64,000 nucleotides of DNA. It comes from Ornithodoros turicata (Eukaryota > Arthropoda > Arachnida > Ixodida > Argasidae). The DNA lies in NCBI RefSeq assembly GCF_037126465.1, contig NW_026999405.1, positions 186,001-250,000 of the forward strand, written 5' to 3'. Each line of letters begins with the position of its first letter. Position 1 is the stretch's first letter. The notes beneath the pieces were generated by a model that saw only the letters and a program-made list of their open reading frames with translations, did no database searches and was not told the DNA's origin. Below, piece by piece: positions 43,964-54,360 of this stretch. Both the position numbers and the translations under genes were made by a program.

Positions 43964-44777
43964 AGGTACTGTAAAGCAGTAGACGAGCATGATATGCCGG
44001 TGATATGACTGGAGACTTTGTTGCTTCTAAATATCATATGCGGAACCATACGATCGACAACGCGCTATAAATATTTTTTTAATTTGCCATGAAAGATACG
44101 GCGTAGTGGAGAGGTGCGACGCCTGGTGTCAAACAATTCCCTGTACAGCGGGCACCACTGAAAATTGGTATTACACACTATTACATCGGAACTTCGTTAT
44201 TTTAGTAACCATATTATTAGTTTTCCTGTTTACGTATGCATTCTGAAACCCCTGTTAACAGTGTTGTTTGCGAAGTAACCCAGTGCTGGCCGCTGTTCAA
44301 TGGAGGCCCTCCCTACTTCTCTGCTGCGCCTGCGCGCTCCTTCTGTTCGCGGCCTCTTTCGAACTAACAAACTCTCTCTGTGACTCTCTTAACAAACAAG
44401 TCCCGACGCTGCCTGGCTTCTTGAACGCCTGACACATTTTTTTCAACGGCTCAGCATTTCATTTCAGTTCCTTTATCCGTTTATCCTCAGATGTGGATCG
44501 TTGTGTGGATTGCAGGGGCGGATTTTATTGTGGATTGTGGTGGATTGTTATGTCGGTCCCAGTGTTATACGCATGCAATGTGGTTGCCGCCGTATGTGTC
44601 AGGAGTACGGATTCATTTCGAATACCTAGTACAGTGTTGCCCGTAATTTTTAATTGTAATCTTCCAATTAATTGCACCGTCGATTGCAATGAAACTTGCG
44701 CAGTTTTTGTCCTGGTGGCTTGGACTATCGAATAGCCACACTAAATGAAATTTGATCGGTGCTGCTTTACAGTACCT
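43964..44777. mobile_element. TTAA-flanked MITE, 814 bp
   Basis: Ends AGGTACTGTAAAGCAG and CTGCTTTACAGTACCT are perfect 16-bp inverted repeats, with TTAA at 43960-43963 and 44778-44781. The ends differ from the Kolobok at 2467 (AGGAACTGTAAA) by one base over the first 12, so it is likely mobilised by the same machinery. No protein is encoded inside. Confidence 0.85.
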
Positions 44778-44781
44778 TTAA

Positions 44782-45289
44782 TACTTGAAGAACAGCGCGC
44801 CGTCAAAACAGAGCACAGGGAAACAAAGGAGGTCGTTTTTCCCGCTTCGCCACGCTACAGCCGTAGTACCATACCTTAAACAATTCACACTAGCTTACAA
44901 AAGGGATGAAGTTAGTGATATACATATCTAAAGAAAAGTAAATCCCACACACGCTATTTATTTCTATGCCGTTCTAAGACCAGGCAAAATGCAGTTGTGA
45001 AGGGGGATTGTCAACCACCAGTGGCAGTACTGTCGTGCGACTCTCGCTTCACCTCTCTCTCCTCCCTCATCTCCAAAAACTTGGGAAAGGGCGCACATGA
45101 AAGAGAACAAGAAGAGAAAGAGAGGTGCGCTTTTTTGTCAGGTACGTCCCGTCAATATCTTAGGAAGAGCGCTCTTAGTACGTGGGACGTTGGGACCTTT
45201 TTGGGAAATCCGAAAAATGTTTTGTGTTGTCTGTTCTTCCTCATGAAAGAAATGCTTACGCTCGTCCCATCCAAGAGTTGGCAATACGA
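44782..45289. other. no recognisable gene
   Basis: An open frame at 44997-45401 has no family I recognise and overlaps the following repeat, so I do not call it. Nothing else is seen. Confidence 0.4.
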
Positions 45290-45610
45290 GATCCGTTGTG
45301 GAACATACGAGCAACAAATAAAGAATGATAAATCGTTACCTTACGCCGCGAGACAATGGTGTATGAATAACGTCCATCCAACGTCGAGCCTACTGCTCTG
45401 ACTGTGGGGCCCATGGTTGGCCCATCAATAAAAATAGATTGCTAGCTAGGGTGAGGCCAGGGAGACCCCGAGCTGCAACCTATCTCGGTTTTATGCTGAC
45501 ACTACCTTGGCCCTGTGTCGTTTAGGTCGGCCATGTACGTTGGCCCAACCTCCCCCAGATTAACCGTACATTGGGCCGACTTTGTGCCGACGTTGTTTTT
45601 CCCCTTGGGT
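45290..45610 (+). repeat. TTGGC-family copy C, one end CCCTTGGG
   Basis: This block (ATGATAAATCG near 45327, ATGAATAACGTCCATCCAAC at 45363, TAGGTCGGCCATGTACGTTG near 45522) is the inverted counterpart of 49678-50068, which has an extra stretch of about 85 bp in the middle. It ends at CCCCTTGGG, comparable with CCCAATGGG in the other copy. Non-coding. Confidence 0.7.
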
Positions 45611-45827
45611 GTTGAGGTTCACGTCGTTCCATGAGAGAGTTTAAGTTCTTCCAGACCACCGATCTATTGCTTACTTCTGACTGCTTTCCGATGTACGCCA
45701 TCTTGCTTGCTCCAAGCTCGCTATTGCGGGAACCCCTGAATTGTTTGTATTTGAGCGAGTTGGCTTGTGTGCGATGTTCTAAGAATTTCGCAAACAACTG
45801 GTTGCCAGTAGCCAGTAGTAGTAGTTG

Positions 45828-46761
45828 CCAGTAAACCAGAAATATCCCCAGGTACGTCCCACAAAGGTCGCACACGTCGCATATGTCCGCCACGTCTATG
45901 CGACGTTACCTGTACGTCCACAATCTGACTTCAAAAAGTGTCTTACTTTCTATATCCCTGGGACATCTCTTTCATGTAAAAATAAAGGAGCAAGCGCGCG
46001 CTATTTTTCGTAGACGTGTAGGACACGTGACCCTTAGTGTCATGACGTCAACAAACGGGGAAAATTTTTGGGTTTACTACTTTATTTACCAAGTAATCAC
46101 ATTGCAGACAGTAGCTTGAGTTAAAAACATGATATTTGCCAGGATGGGGTGTCAAGAACGTTCGCATGTATACACTGACGTCGTTTGCAGACTCACAAGT
46201 TGACTGCATAGACGTTGTCGCCGTTGCAAACGTGATACGCCACACTACACTTGATGAACATACTTCAAAAATTTGTATTTCGGTATATGCTCGCACTGAT
46301 ATCACTTAAAATCCGCGTACGCGGTGGAGGGACCAAAAAGGAAGCCTGCGTCTCGTATGGTGAAAGGCGAAAGCGCATTTAATTATGGGTGGTATGCATT
46401 GGTCTTGGATTATGGCCGAAAGGTCGCTGGGCACACCTCCCCAAGTTGTGTGTGCTGCCAAAAGCAGATGCCTTTTCGTTTTACCTAAATTAGTGTGTGC
46501 AGCATTCATTTGCTATGGCAATCAATTATTATCAATTTGAAATTGATTCAACACAAAAATAGCATATATATCCCCGGAACATGCAAATACCAAAAATAGA
46601 TATCTATGCGACGGTTCTGGGATGTGAAAACAATAGGAACCTAGCAGTCGCATCAATGTACTTAATATGTGAACGGGCTCTCTGTGAAGCTCCCATGGAT
46701 ATCCTGACGTCCAATTTGCGATATCGCCAGGATGTACCTGGGATGTATATGGTTTGCTGGG
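45828..46761. mobile_element. CCCAG-ended element, second copy
   Basis: CCAGTAAACCAGAAATATCC at 45828 and GGTTTGCTGGG ending at 46761 correspond to the ends of the element at 58039-58956, with the same subterminal GATATCC/GGGACAT-like motifs and similar length (934 against 918 bp). It is more decayed at the left end. Non-coding as far as can be seen. Confidence 0.55.
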
Positions 46762-46904
46762 ACAGGACTTACGTGCAGCTCTATGCGCGACCTAGCTCAA
46801 CATGATGTTAAGCGCCACATCAGGGTCATTTTGCACCAGTACATCAGTAGTAATGAATGGACACAGCTCCCGCAAACACACAGGTGGCCTGAAAACCATT
46901 AAAT

Positions 46905-49327
46905 GAATTTTAAAGTGAAATTTGACCCCCCTGTTTCTGTGTGCGACCTGGTAGCGTTTGCATGTGTGATGCCTCACATAGAGCCTAAGCACTCAAAGCG
47001 GGTTAATTATTACACAACATAAACTAGAAAATTTAAATTGGATGGTAGGTTGCGCCCCGTAACAGCTAAAAAATGTCATGATGGGAGTACTCTCGTCACG
47101 TGATACCTAAGTAATACACAATCAGCTTACGACCGGCTACTAATCTCCAATAAACACTACTTTTAGAATCACAAGAAGTACTGAGACAATTCTTCATAAT
47201 ATCGAAGAAACAGTATAGCAAAATACTGTCAGCACGGTCAGCGCCCTCTGTTTGCTCTCCTCCCAACCATATTGCACGGTGACAGCATTTAGTTTATTAC
47301 GGCCTTGCGAGGCTTGTGTATGCAAAAAACTTCATTTCCTGCCAAAATTGAACAAAGCTTCACCTGACAGCTATGCCAGGTATGTACTGTAACGTTTGGG
47401 GATGCACCAAATGTGCTCTTTCGACAGGGGACGTTGTGTACCACAAGATCCCAACGGAAAATGCATGGAAACAAAAGTTGTTGCAAGCGCTTGGTCATGA
47501 CATTCGTGAGCCACGCCGTATTTGATTAATTAATTTCTCTGACGGGTTGTACAAAATGGTACCAGAGGACGGTCGAAAACTTCTCACACGGACAGCAGTC
47601 CCGACACCAGTGTTTCAACATGTGACGTCTGACGATGCGAACACCAGTGCAGGCGAGGTATGTGTTTACCGATACACTGGAATGATACATTACATGTGGT
47701 TCACTTGAAATTCAAATCGATTTTTGTGATGCCTACGTTGTGTAATGTACCAAACACAATATCCCCCTTCCCCTGCGGAGCCCTGAGCTCTCGCAGGAGA
47801 GTATAAGTGTCAAATAAGTTATGCGCTATAGATACTGACCGCATTCTTCATTCATATCAGTGACACAGGCTTCCATCGTGACTGACAAGAATGAGAAACT
47901 CAGAAGTAAAAGCGTGTCAATGCATGATTTATTGTCAACACCTCTAAACCTTTATCCAGTGATGAATTCAACACCTATTGTCCATACACACTCATGCTCA
48001 CAGTTGGGTCAAGCTCTCGTTTTGTTTAACATTTTAACTTCTCCATGCCTTGCAGGTGCATGATATGACAATATCTGCAGCACTGGTGGAACCAGCTGTT
48101 GAGTCATTCCGGAAATCTGAAGACAACAGTTTTAAATGGCCTGCTGATACAAGTTTGCAGATACCAAAGCTCTTCGACTTTGCAGTGTTGTGCCTTCTGC
48201 TTCACCAGACCAGAAGAAGTACATCAAATGTGCATCATATTCAGAACTTCCGGTGCATCTCACAAAGCGGTCACAGATGTTCGCATCACGCTTCTGACCA
48301 CAAAAGCCGAATGCCCAATTGAACCCAATTTATCTTGGAAACTTCGGCCAGAAGTGAACAAGATGGCTGCAGGGAACGTCCTGCACAATCCTTTTCAATG
48401 AGACCAGTGCAGCCAAGGTGTGAGTTCATAGCGCCTTATGCTGTCACAGATTCAAATGACATCTTGTAGTATTTGCTGTTGAACAGGTTCCGTGATTACT
48501 CGTGCTGATTAATATTAAAATCACCTCAATAGACCTCACCTACAACACCTACCAGAAAGGTCGCAGGCTCCCTTTACTGACACAGGTGGGATTATCAGAA
48601 CTCATACTCATGAGAGACTGAAACAACCAAATAATCTTACTGAAACACAAGCTTTTGAATAGAGTCTGTCCTTCATTAGGCATGATACAAACACACATGG
48701 TACAGATACTTATACTGATGTACATTAGAGAAAGGGAACAAAGGAGGTAGTGTGGAGGAAATCCAACTTCTTGTTAGAAAGTATTGAGGGCACAAAAAAA
48801 TAATACAAAACAACATACACAGGCTTTGTGTAGTTGATTTTTCTGTTACAATAATTCTATCTGCAACAATGACATAAAAGGTACACGTAATAAAAGGTAA
48901 AAAGAACAAGCTTGTACAATTGCAATATGCAAATGCCATGCTCGGGAATGCTTAGTGGCAATGTAGTCCACAAGAGGATCTTGTAACTGAGGGTTCAGGA
49001 AACAATGTGTACAAGCTTCGAGATAATGTGTCTAGGTTTGACCTGGCACGCTTTCAACAGCCATGACAGCCATGAGGGACCACGTTTCGATATAAAGAGC
49101 ATAGGGAAGACACTTAGCCATGACCATATCTCATCTTCGCAGAGGATGTAGATCACCTCCTGAGTGAAACACCAACAACTTGCAAAGATATGAGCTACAG
49201 TGTAATAGTAGAGGTCTGCAAAATGCCTGAGCCTGCACCAATGGCTGCAGTTGGACTGGTAAGAGGGAAAACATGAGAAATTTATAATAAGAAATTGACA
49301 AAGTGTTGCAAAGATTGATGTGCACAG
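46905..49327 (+). mobile_element. Kolobok-like element, second copy, right part lost
   Basis: It aligns with 2472-5060 at roughly 90% by eye, beginning TTTTAAAGTGAAATTTGACC near 46910 and ending at about 49327. The left TTAA end is degraded and the right end is absent; an internal stretch equivalent to about 4530-4720 is also missing. The THAP exon at 47373-47657 keeps the Cys pair (YCNVWGCTKC) lost in the first copy, but the C-x2-H region is a stop followed by LINF. The sequence after it (49328-49677) has a T-rich tract and nothing else recognisable. Confidence 0.85.
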
Positions 49328-49677
49328 GCACAGAAAAGGTATAAAACTTTTGTCAACGATAGGGATGCCTCTGAAGAGAAGCCTCTGTTGATGCTATTGG
49401 CATGACCCCACCTAAGGCCTTCGTATACTGATAAAGTCATGAACGCGAGATGTTTTATTTATGTGTGTATTTATTTATTTCTATTTTTCTGGTGCACATG
49501 AACGGCCGAGGGCCTCCCTAATGGTGCACTATAACAACAGTCAATATAAAGAAATGAGTTAAAACACCATAATTACATAAAATAAAACAAAACAAATACT
49601 ACGGCAAAGACAAAACCATGTACATGGCGAGGCAACAACTGGCCTAGCTTCGGACCCATCGTGAAGGAGGGATCGAC

Positions 49678-50068
49678 CCAATGGGAAAAACAATGTTGGC
49701 ACAAAGTCGGCCCAATGTACAGTGTCAGACTAAAAGTTGTCTGCCCGACCTACGTAAAAGTCACTGGGCCAAGATCGGGGATTGACATTGGCCTAACGTG
49801 GCCTGACTTAATCTGCTGGAGTTTGGGCCAACGTGTATGGCCGACCTAAATGACATAGGGCTACGTTAGTGCCAGCATAAAACCGAGATTGGTCGCAGCT
49901 TGGGGTTTCCCTGGCTTCACACTACGCAGCAATCTATTTTTATCGATGGGCCGACCATGGGCCCCACAGTCATGAGCAATACGCCCGACGTTGGGTGGAT
50001 GTTATTCATACTCAATTGTTTCGCAGCGTACAGTGACGATTTATCATCCTTTGTTTGTGCGCGTATTT
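49678..50068 (-). repeat. TTGGC-family copy D, one end CCCAATGGG
   Basis: It begins CCCAATGGGAAAAACAATGT and is the reverse complement of copy C (45290-45610), with an extra middle segment. It is rich in GGCC/TTGG. Non-coding. Confidence 0.7.
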
Positions 50069-50725
50069 CTCACAGGGGGCACTGAGCACGCCTCTAAAGC
50101 ACAGAAATTTCGCACAATGAAACAGCATTTCAAAGTGCAAAATATAGAGTGAGAATCATAAAACCTTCCAATATGCCTGTGACCACCAGAATCAAACAGA
50201 TCACAAAGGAAATCAATTGCATTCCTCGTATTGTCATCTCTAGGACGGGACAAGCGTTAGCATTTCTTTCGTAAGCAGGAACAGATACTGTACATAGGTT
50301 GTCCCACGAGCTTCCACAAATTCGAGAGTCCTCTTCATGTGCGAGTCAAAATGAAGGGTGAGTTTAATTCAATGCGTACACAAACAACACTGAAATGAGG
50401 AATTGCTGATCGTATTAGCTCACCATGAAGATAACGTGTCTGTTTCTTACTCTTTGTGTTCGAGACAATGTCGTGGCCAAACCAAAGTCGAACTTATGAA
50501 GTGCTACACCATTCCACGCTTCCCTCTCCCCAAGGAAACATACTGAGATTGGACCAAGCTTGGCAAGAGTTCAGCTGGCAAACCTAGCCGTGCTTGGCAA
50601 GTGCTTAGCCAACGAGCTGGTTCTTGGTACAGGTCTGCCCCTTCGCCGACGGCTTGCCAAACCTCGCTCTGCCTATCAATATGCAACATTGCGCCATCGT
50701 TGGCCGGCCGAAAGAGTCGATGGCC

Positions 50726-50885
50726 AATATTACGTAAATGAGTCAGACAGACCGAAGCTCCAGGTGACCAACACCAACAAGGTTTAATCCACAAGTGCCC
50801 CGAACCCTAACTCGAGCCAGGAGCCACGCGCTAATCGCAATCGCATGCACCTAGTCGCCCATCGTCCTCCTCTAAGTTATGCAAC
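50726..50885 (-). repeat. 3' LTR of the second BEL/Pao element
   Basis: It matches 53409-53571 (TATTACGTAAATGAGTCAGA to AGTTATGCAACA) with about a dozen differences including small indels, so this insertion is older than the 13 kb element. Confidence 0.9.
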
Positions 50886-51857
50886 ATCATCCCGAGCCGA
50901 GACTTGGGGCGCGTCAACTTCGAGGCGACAAAGCCTTTGGACGGGTCGGACGATCGATGACCCGTTGGCCAGGCGCAGCGAGCACGCCCGTACGACGCCG
51001 TCTTGCCCTCGTATGACGCTTGACACGCGAGCCAACTTCCAAAACGATGGACGGACATGGTCTTCTTGCACTTGCACGACGTCGCGTTCTCTCAGTTGAG
51101 TCTCGGACACTGCTGGCGAGGTGGTTGCGTGCGCTGACCGCAGCTGAAGGAGGTATTCGCGCGTCCAGCGCTTCCAGAACTGCTGCCTTGCCTGTTGAAT
51201 GACACGAAAAGTGAGCCGCAGGTCGTTCTGGCGTGATGCATCGGCGGCGAATTCATCAGGCAAAGCCACTGCTCGTTTCCCTAACAGAAAGTGGGATGGG
51301 GTAAGTGGCTCAAGCTCCCCGGGATCAGCTCCAATATGCGTGAGTGGGCGGGAGTTGACGATGGCTTCTACTTCACAGAGTGTCGTAGTCAACTGTTTAA
51401 AGGTGAGGCTCTTTCTCCCAAGGCAGCGTCTTAGGGCTTCCTTCACAGTTCGTATGAGCCGTTCCCACTAGCCTCCCCACCAAGGAGCTCGCTCAACATC
51501 GAATCGCCTGGCGATGCGATGCAGGGTGGCAAAATCTGGGACATCTCTTGCGCTAACCAGGGAGAGGAAGGACGAGCATTTGCGAAAGGTGCGAGCGTTG
51601 TCGGAAAAGATGAGGGAGGGTACCCCACGCCTAGAGATGAACCGTTGGAAGGCAAGCAGGAAATCAGGCATGCTCATAGAGGACACAAGTTCGAAGTGGA
51701 CGGCCCTTGTGAAACCGCACGTGAAAAGGGCTACGTACGTCTTGGGAGAAGCTGACCTTGAGATATAGAGCGGTCCCACGAAATCTACGCCGACAACTGT
51801 GAACGGATTTGCCGGCGGATGCGAATTTGCCTTCTGCCCGCCGGGCCAGACGCCCAC
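50877..51857 (-). pseudogene. BEL/Pao integrase remnant
   Basis: Reading down from 51857: ANPFTVVGVDFVGPLYI (first Asp), FTCGFTRAVHFELV, LIFSDNARTF (second Asp), FDVERAPWWGG, then an in-frame TAG in place of the residue before WERLIRTVKEALRR (Glu). The same frame continues with LTPSHFLLGKRAVALPDEF, FWKRWTREYLLQLRSAH and RPSFWKLARVSSV to near 50880. The zinc-finger part upstream is deleted. Apart from the one stop the frame is intact. Confidence 0.92.
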
Positions 51858-53278
51858 ACTGTAGCAGTTTGCAGCCGAGCAATTCCCCCACTATTCTCCA
51901 GACTTGAGGCTAGTGACATCGTAGTACGGCTGAGGGGTTGCGGCGTCGAATGCTGCCTCCCCGATTGAGAAACGGGTGTCTCGCTGGTGCGCTGCGGAGC
52001 ATCACGCCTCTGGATGTCGCACAGTACAGAAAGGTGCCGGCCGTGGCAATTGGCGCAGGACAACAGCGCCGCCGTTCTGCACAGTCTTGAAGGATGACCA
52101 GGTTTCCCGCATCGAAAACATCTGCCTGTTCGAGATATACGTAGCTTCTTGTCGGCGGGGAACAAATAGACTGTACAGGACTGAAGCGGGTGATCGGTAG
52201 ACCCACACAACGGGCACGAGTCAGACGGGGGGCGAGAACTCGAACGTAGCTGATGATCCATTAGCCCCAGAGAACGCCCGCTCGTCGCTGCTAGGGCTGA
52301 GGCAGTCGCCGGGCTAGGGAGAATGCTTGGATTTCGGCTTGGGCGCTGGGAGGCCTGACCGGTTGCACGAGTTAAGGCAACTTCTTCCCGCGTCTCGACT
52401 TGGACTTTAAGAAAGGAGATAAGCGCCTCAACGTTTTCCGTCGGCGTATCTACTGCGCCACCTCCTCCGCTGTCTCGACGTGAGGCACCGGTAGCGCCGT
52501 CGCCGCCGCGTTCTCGACGTGAGGCATCGGTCGCATCTACCCTTCGTTGACGAAAGAGGACACAAAGATCCTCGGGAAGACACCGCGTGATGACGCGTTC
52601 AAAGATAACAGCGTAGTGCTCCTTGGGGACGTCCAACGCCGCTAACGCAGACGTGCGAAATGAGACCTCGTCAAGCAGATGCCTTAACTGGGATACCTGT
52701 CCAGAACAAGTCACCGGACGAAGAGCTAGTAGCCCGTCGATGTGCTCGGAAGTCAGTAAAACTGGCCGGCCGTACCTGTGCTTGAGGGCCGTGATGGCAG
52801 TGGGGTAATTGTCCCCATTGATGCGTATGCCTTCGATAGTGCGCTTCGCGTCGTCGACGAGGTAGGACGCTAGATACTTGAACTTCTCGACAGCGGCTAG
52901 CGCCTGGTGTGAATGAATTGACACGTCGAAATGCTCCCAAAATTGTTGCCATTCCTGAAGATTGCCGGAGAACTTTGGGATCTGGAGTTTCAGAAGTGCG
53001 ACAGACCTCGAGGCATCAGAGCGCTGCTGGACAACGGGCGCCGAACTCGGGATGCGTCTCAACGACCGACGTGCTCGTGTGATGGCCTCTTCGAGGTTCA
53101 GTTCGTATTCCAACGCGCCGCTGAGCTCTGCGTCCAACTCGTCTTCTGGGGTTGCCTCTAAGATGGAACGATCAAGGTCGTAGAGAGCTTGTCGTTTCGT
53201 GACGAGATATTCGAGAACAGCTTCGATGTCTTCGCCCGATAGATTGGGCTGAGCCAACAGGTCGGTCAGGCGAACCAT
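51785..53278 (-). pseudogene. BEL/Pao gag with intact capsid and zinc knuckles
   Basis: The frame opens at 53278 (MVRLTDLLAQPNLSGEDIEA). The DUF1759 region reads LQIPKFSGNLQEWQQFWEHF, KFKYLASYL, TIEGIRI, YPTAITALKHRYG. Zinc knuckles are CPLCGSTDHPLQSC, CFRCGKPGHPSRLC and CANCHGRHLSVLC. From about residue 450 it runs across the deletion junction near 51895 into out-of-frame integrase sequence, ending at 51785. The first 450 residues look like a complete functional-length gag, so the element might still supply particle protein; that is inference. Confidence 0.9.
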
Positions 53279-53408
53279 GGTCCTTGTTAAGAAACCACGG
53301 GTTCCACCTCGGGTTCGTTTAAGGCGTTCTATGGCTGGCTGCTGGAGCTTTCGGAGTAATCCGGCTTTGATGTGGAGGGCGGGGGGTTCCCGGGTTTCGG
53401 CACCAAAT

Positions 53409-53571
53409 TGTATTACGTAAATGAGTCAGACAGACCGAAGCTCCAGGTGACCAACACCAACAAGGTTTAATCCACAAGTGCCCCGAACCCCAACACGAGC
53501 CAGGAGCCGCGCGCTAATTGCAATCGCATGCACCTATAGTCGCCCATCGTCCTCCTCTAAGTTATGTAACA
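53409..53571 (-). repeat. 5' LTR of the second BEL/Pao element
   Basis: 163 bp, TGTATTACGTAAATG to AGTTATGTAACA on the plus strand. On the minus strand it is followed by ATT and the primer-binding site TGGTGCCGAAACCCGGGA. Confidence 0.92.
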
Positions 53572-53929
53572 GCCAACTATCATCCGACTTTTTGACAACC
53601 GTCAGAGCGCCTTGTCTTTTTCTTTTGAGTAGCAGCTGCGTTGTTTTAGGGTTTGTTTGCAATGCAGGACCAACATTGGCCCGCCCATATTCTGCAAAAC
53701 TCAATAGCAAACCCGCAAATCGCCCACAACGTCGTTCGCCAACAATTCTGAGTGACATCAATGTGACGTTGGTCCAAGGTGTAATGGCCGACTAAGTTGC
53801 ATGCCAACGAAAAGCCGACCGCTGGCCTATGGTTGGCTGTCGGCACTTTCCACTTGGGATCGAGAACAGGATATGGTTTAAATCTCGCGATATGTATTAC
53901 CAAAAAACAGCGGCCTGTGCGTTCTTTTC

Positions 53930-54180
53930 GGTGAGTCTCTTCGCGACGGCCACCCAATGTTGGCCAGACGATGCATGCTAACGCTTGAACGACACATCAA
54001 CAAGGTGTCAGGCGTGCTGTGGGGCCAGCGTCTGTTGACCAACATACCCTATTAGTGACATTGGCCCATGCTTGTTTCAATCATTCTTGACCAATCAAGT
54101 TGTTTGCCGACAGACTGCCGATAGACGGCCCGTCATCGGTAGTCGGCAAATTCCCATTGGGGAAATTGGCGTACGACGGC
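53930..54180. repeat. TTGGC-family fragment ending CCCATTGGGG
   Basis: CACCCAATGTTGGCCAGACG near 53950, then TTGCCGACAGACTGCCGATA and ATTCCCATTGGGGAAATTGG near 54145. Composition and the CCCATTGGG end match the other TTGGC copies, but alignment along its length is weak. Non-coding. Confidence 0.45.
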
Positions 54181-54360
54181 AAATAGGTCACCACTGAAAT
54201 GATCAAAAACCCCGGAATGTGTGTTATATGCAATCTGAAGCCTCAAAGAAGGCGATTTCTCATAACTATTACCACATACATAAAATGTTTTGTGGGCTCT
54301 AGTGTTGCAATGTCGAACATAGAAATTGAGCCCTGATACGATTGCAGCTGAATCAATATA

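Larger units (their letters stand above)
50726..53571 (-). mobile_element. second BEL/Pao element, internally deleted, 2.85 kb
   Basis: Short LTRs (50726-50885 and 53409-53571, about 160 bp) flank gag and an integrase remnant; protease, RT and RNase H are missing. GCCAA occurs on each side (50721-50725 and 53572-53576). The outermost two bases of the left LTR are lost. The primer-binding site (53388-53405) is identical to that of the 13 kb element, but the LTRs are unrelated in sequence, so it is a different family. Confidence 0.92.
50285..53863. mobile_element. TTGGC-family element, copy B, split by a BEL/Pao element
   Basis: 50285-50725 and 53572-53863 form one copy, aligned in reverse to copy A (38341-40045). 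The break carries GCCAA on both sides, the duplication made by the BEL/Pao insertion. It ends GGCACTTTCCACTTGGG at about 53863, the mirror of 38341. It has no hAT insert at the position where copy A is interrupted. Confidence 0.7.

Noticed and set aside
44997..45401. 134-codon open frame
   Set aside because: No family motif, composition not coding-like, and its end lies in a repeat also seen at 49678-50068.
45290..50068. one large element with long terminal inverted repeats enclosing the second Kolobok copy
   Set aside because: The two arms differ in length and have their own CCCAA-type ends facing inward, so two independent TTGGC copies in opposite orientation are simpler.
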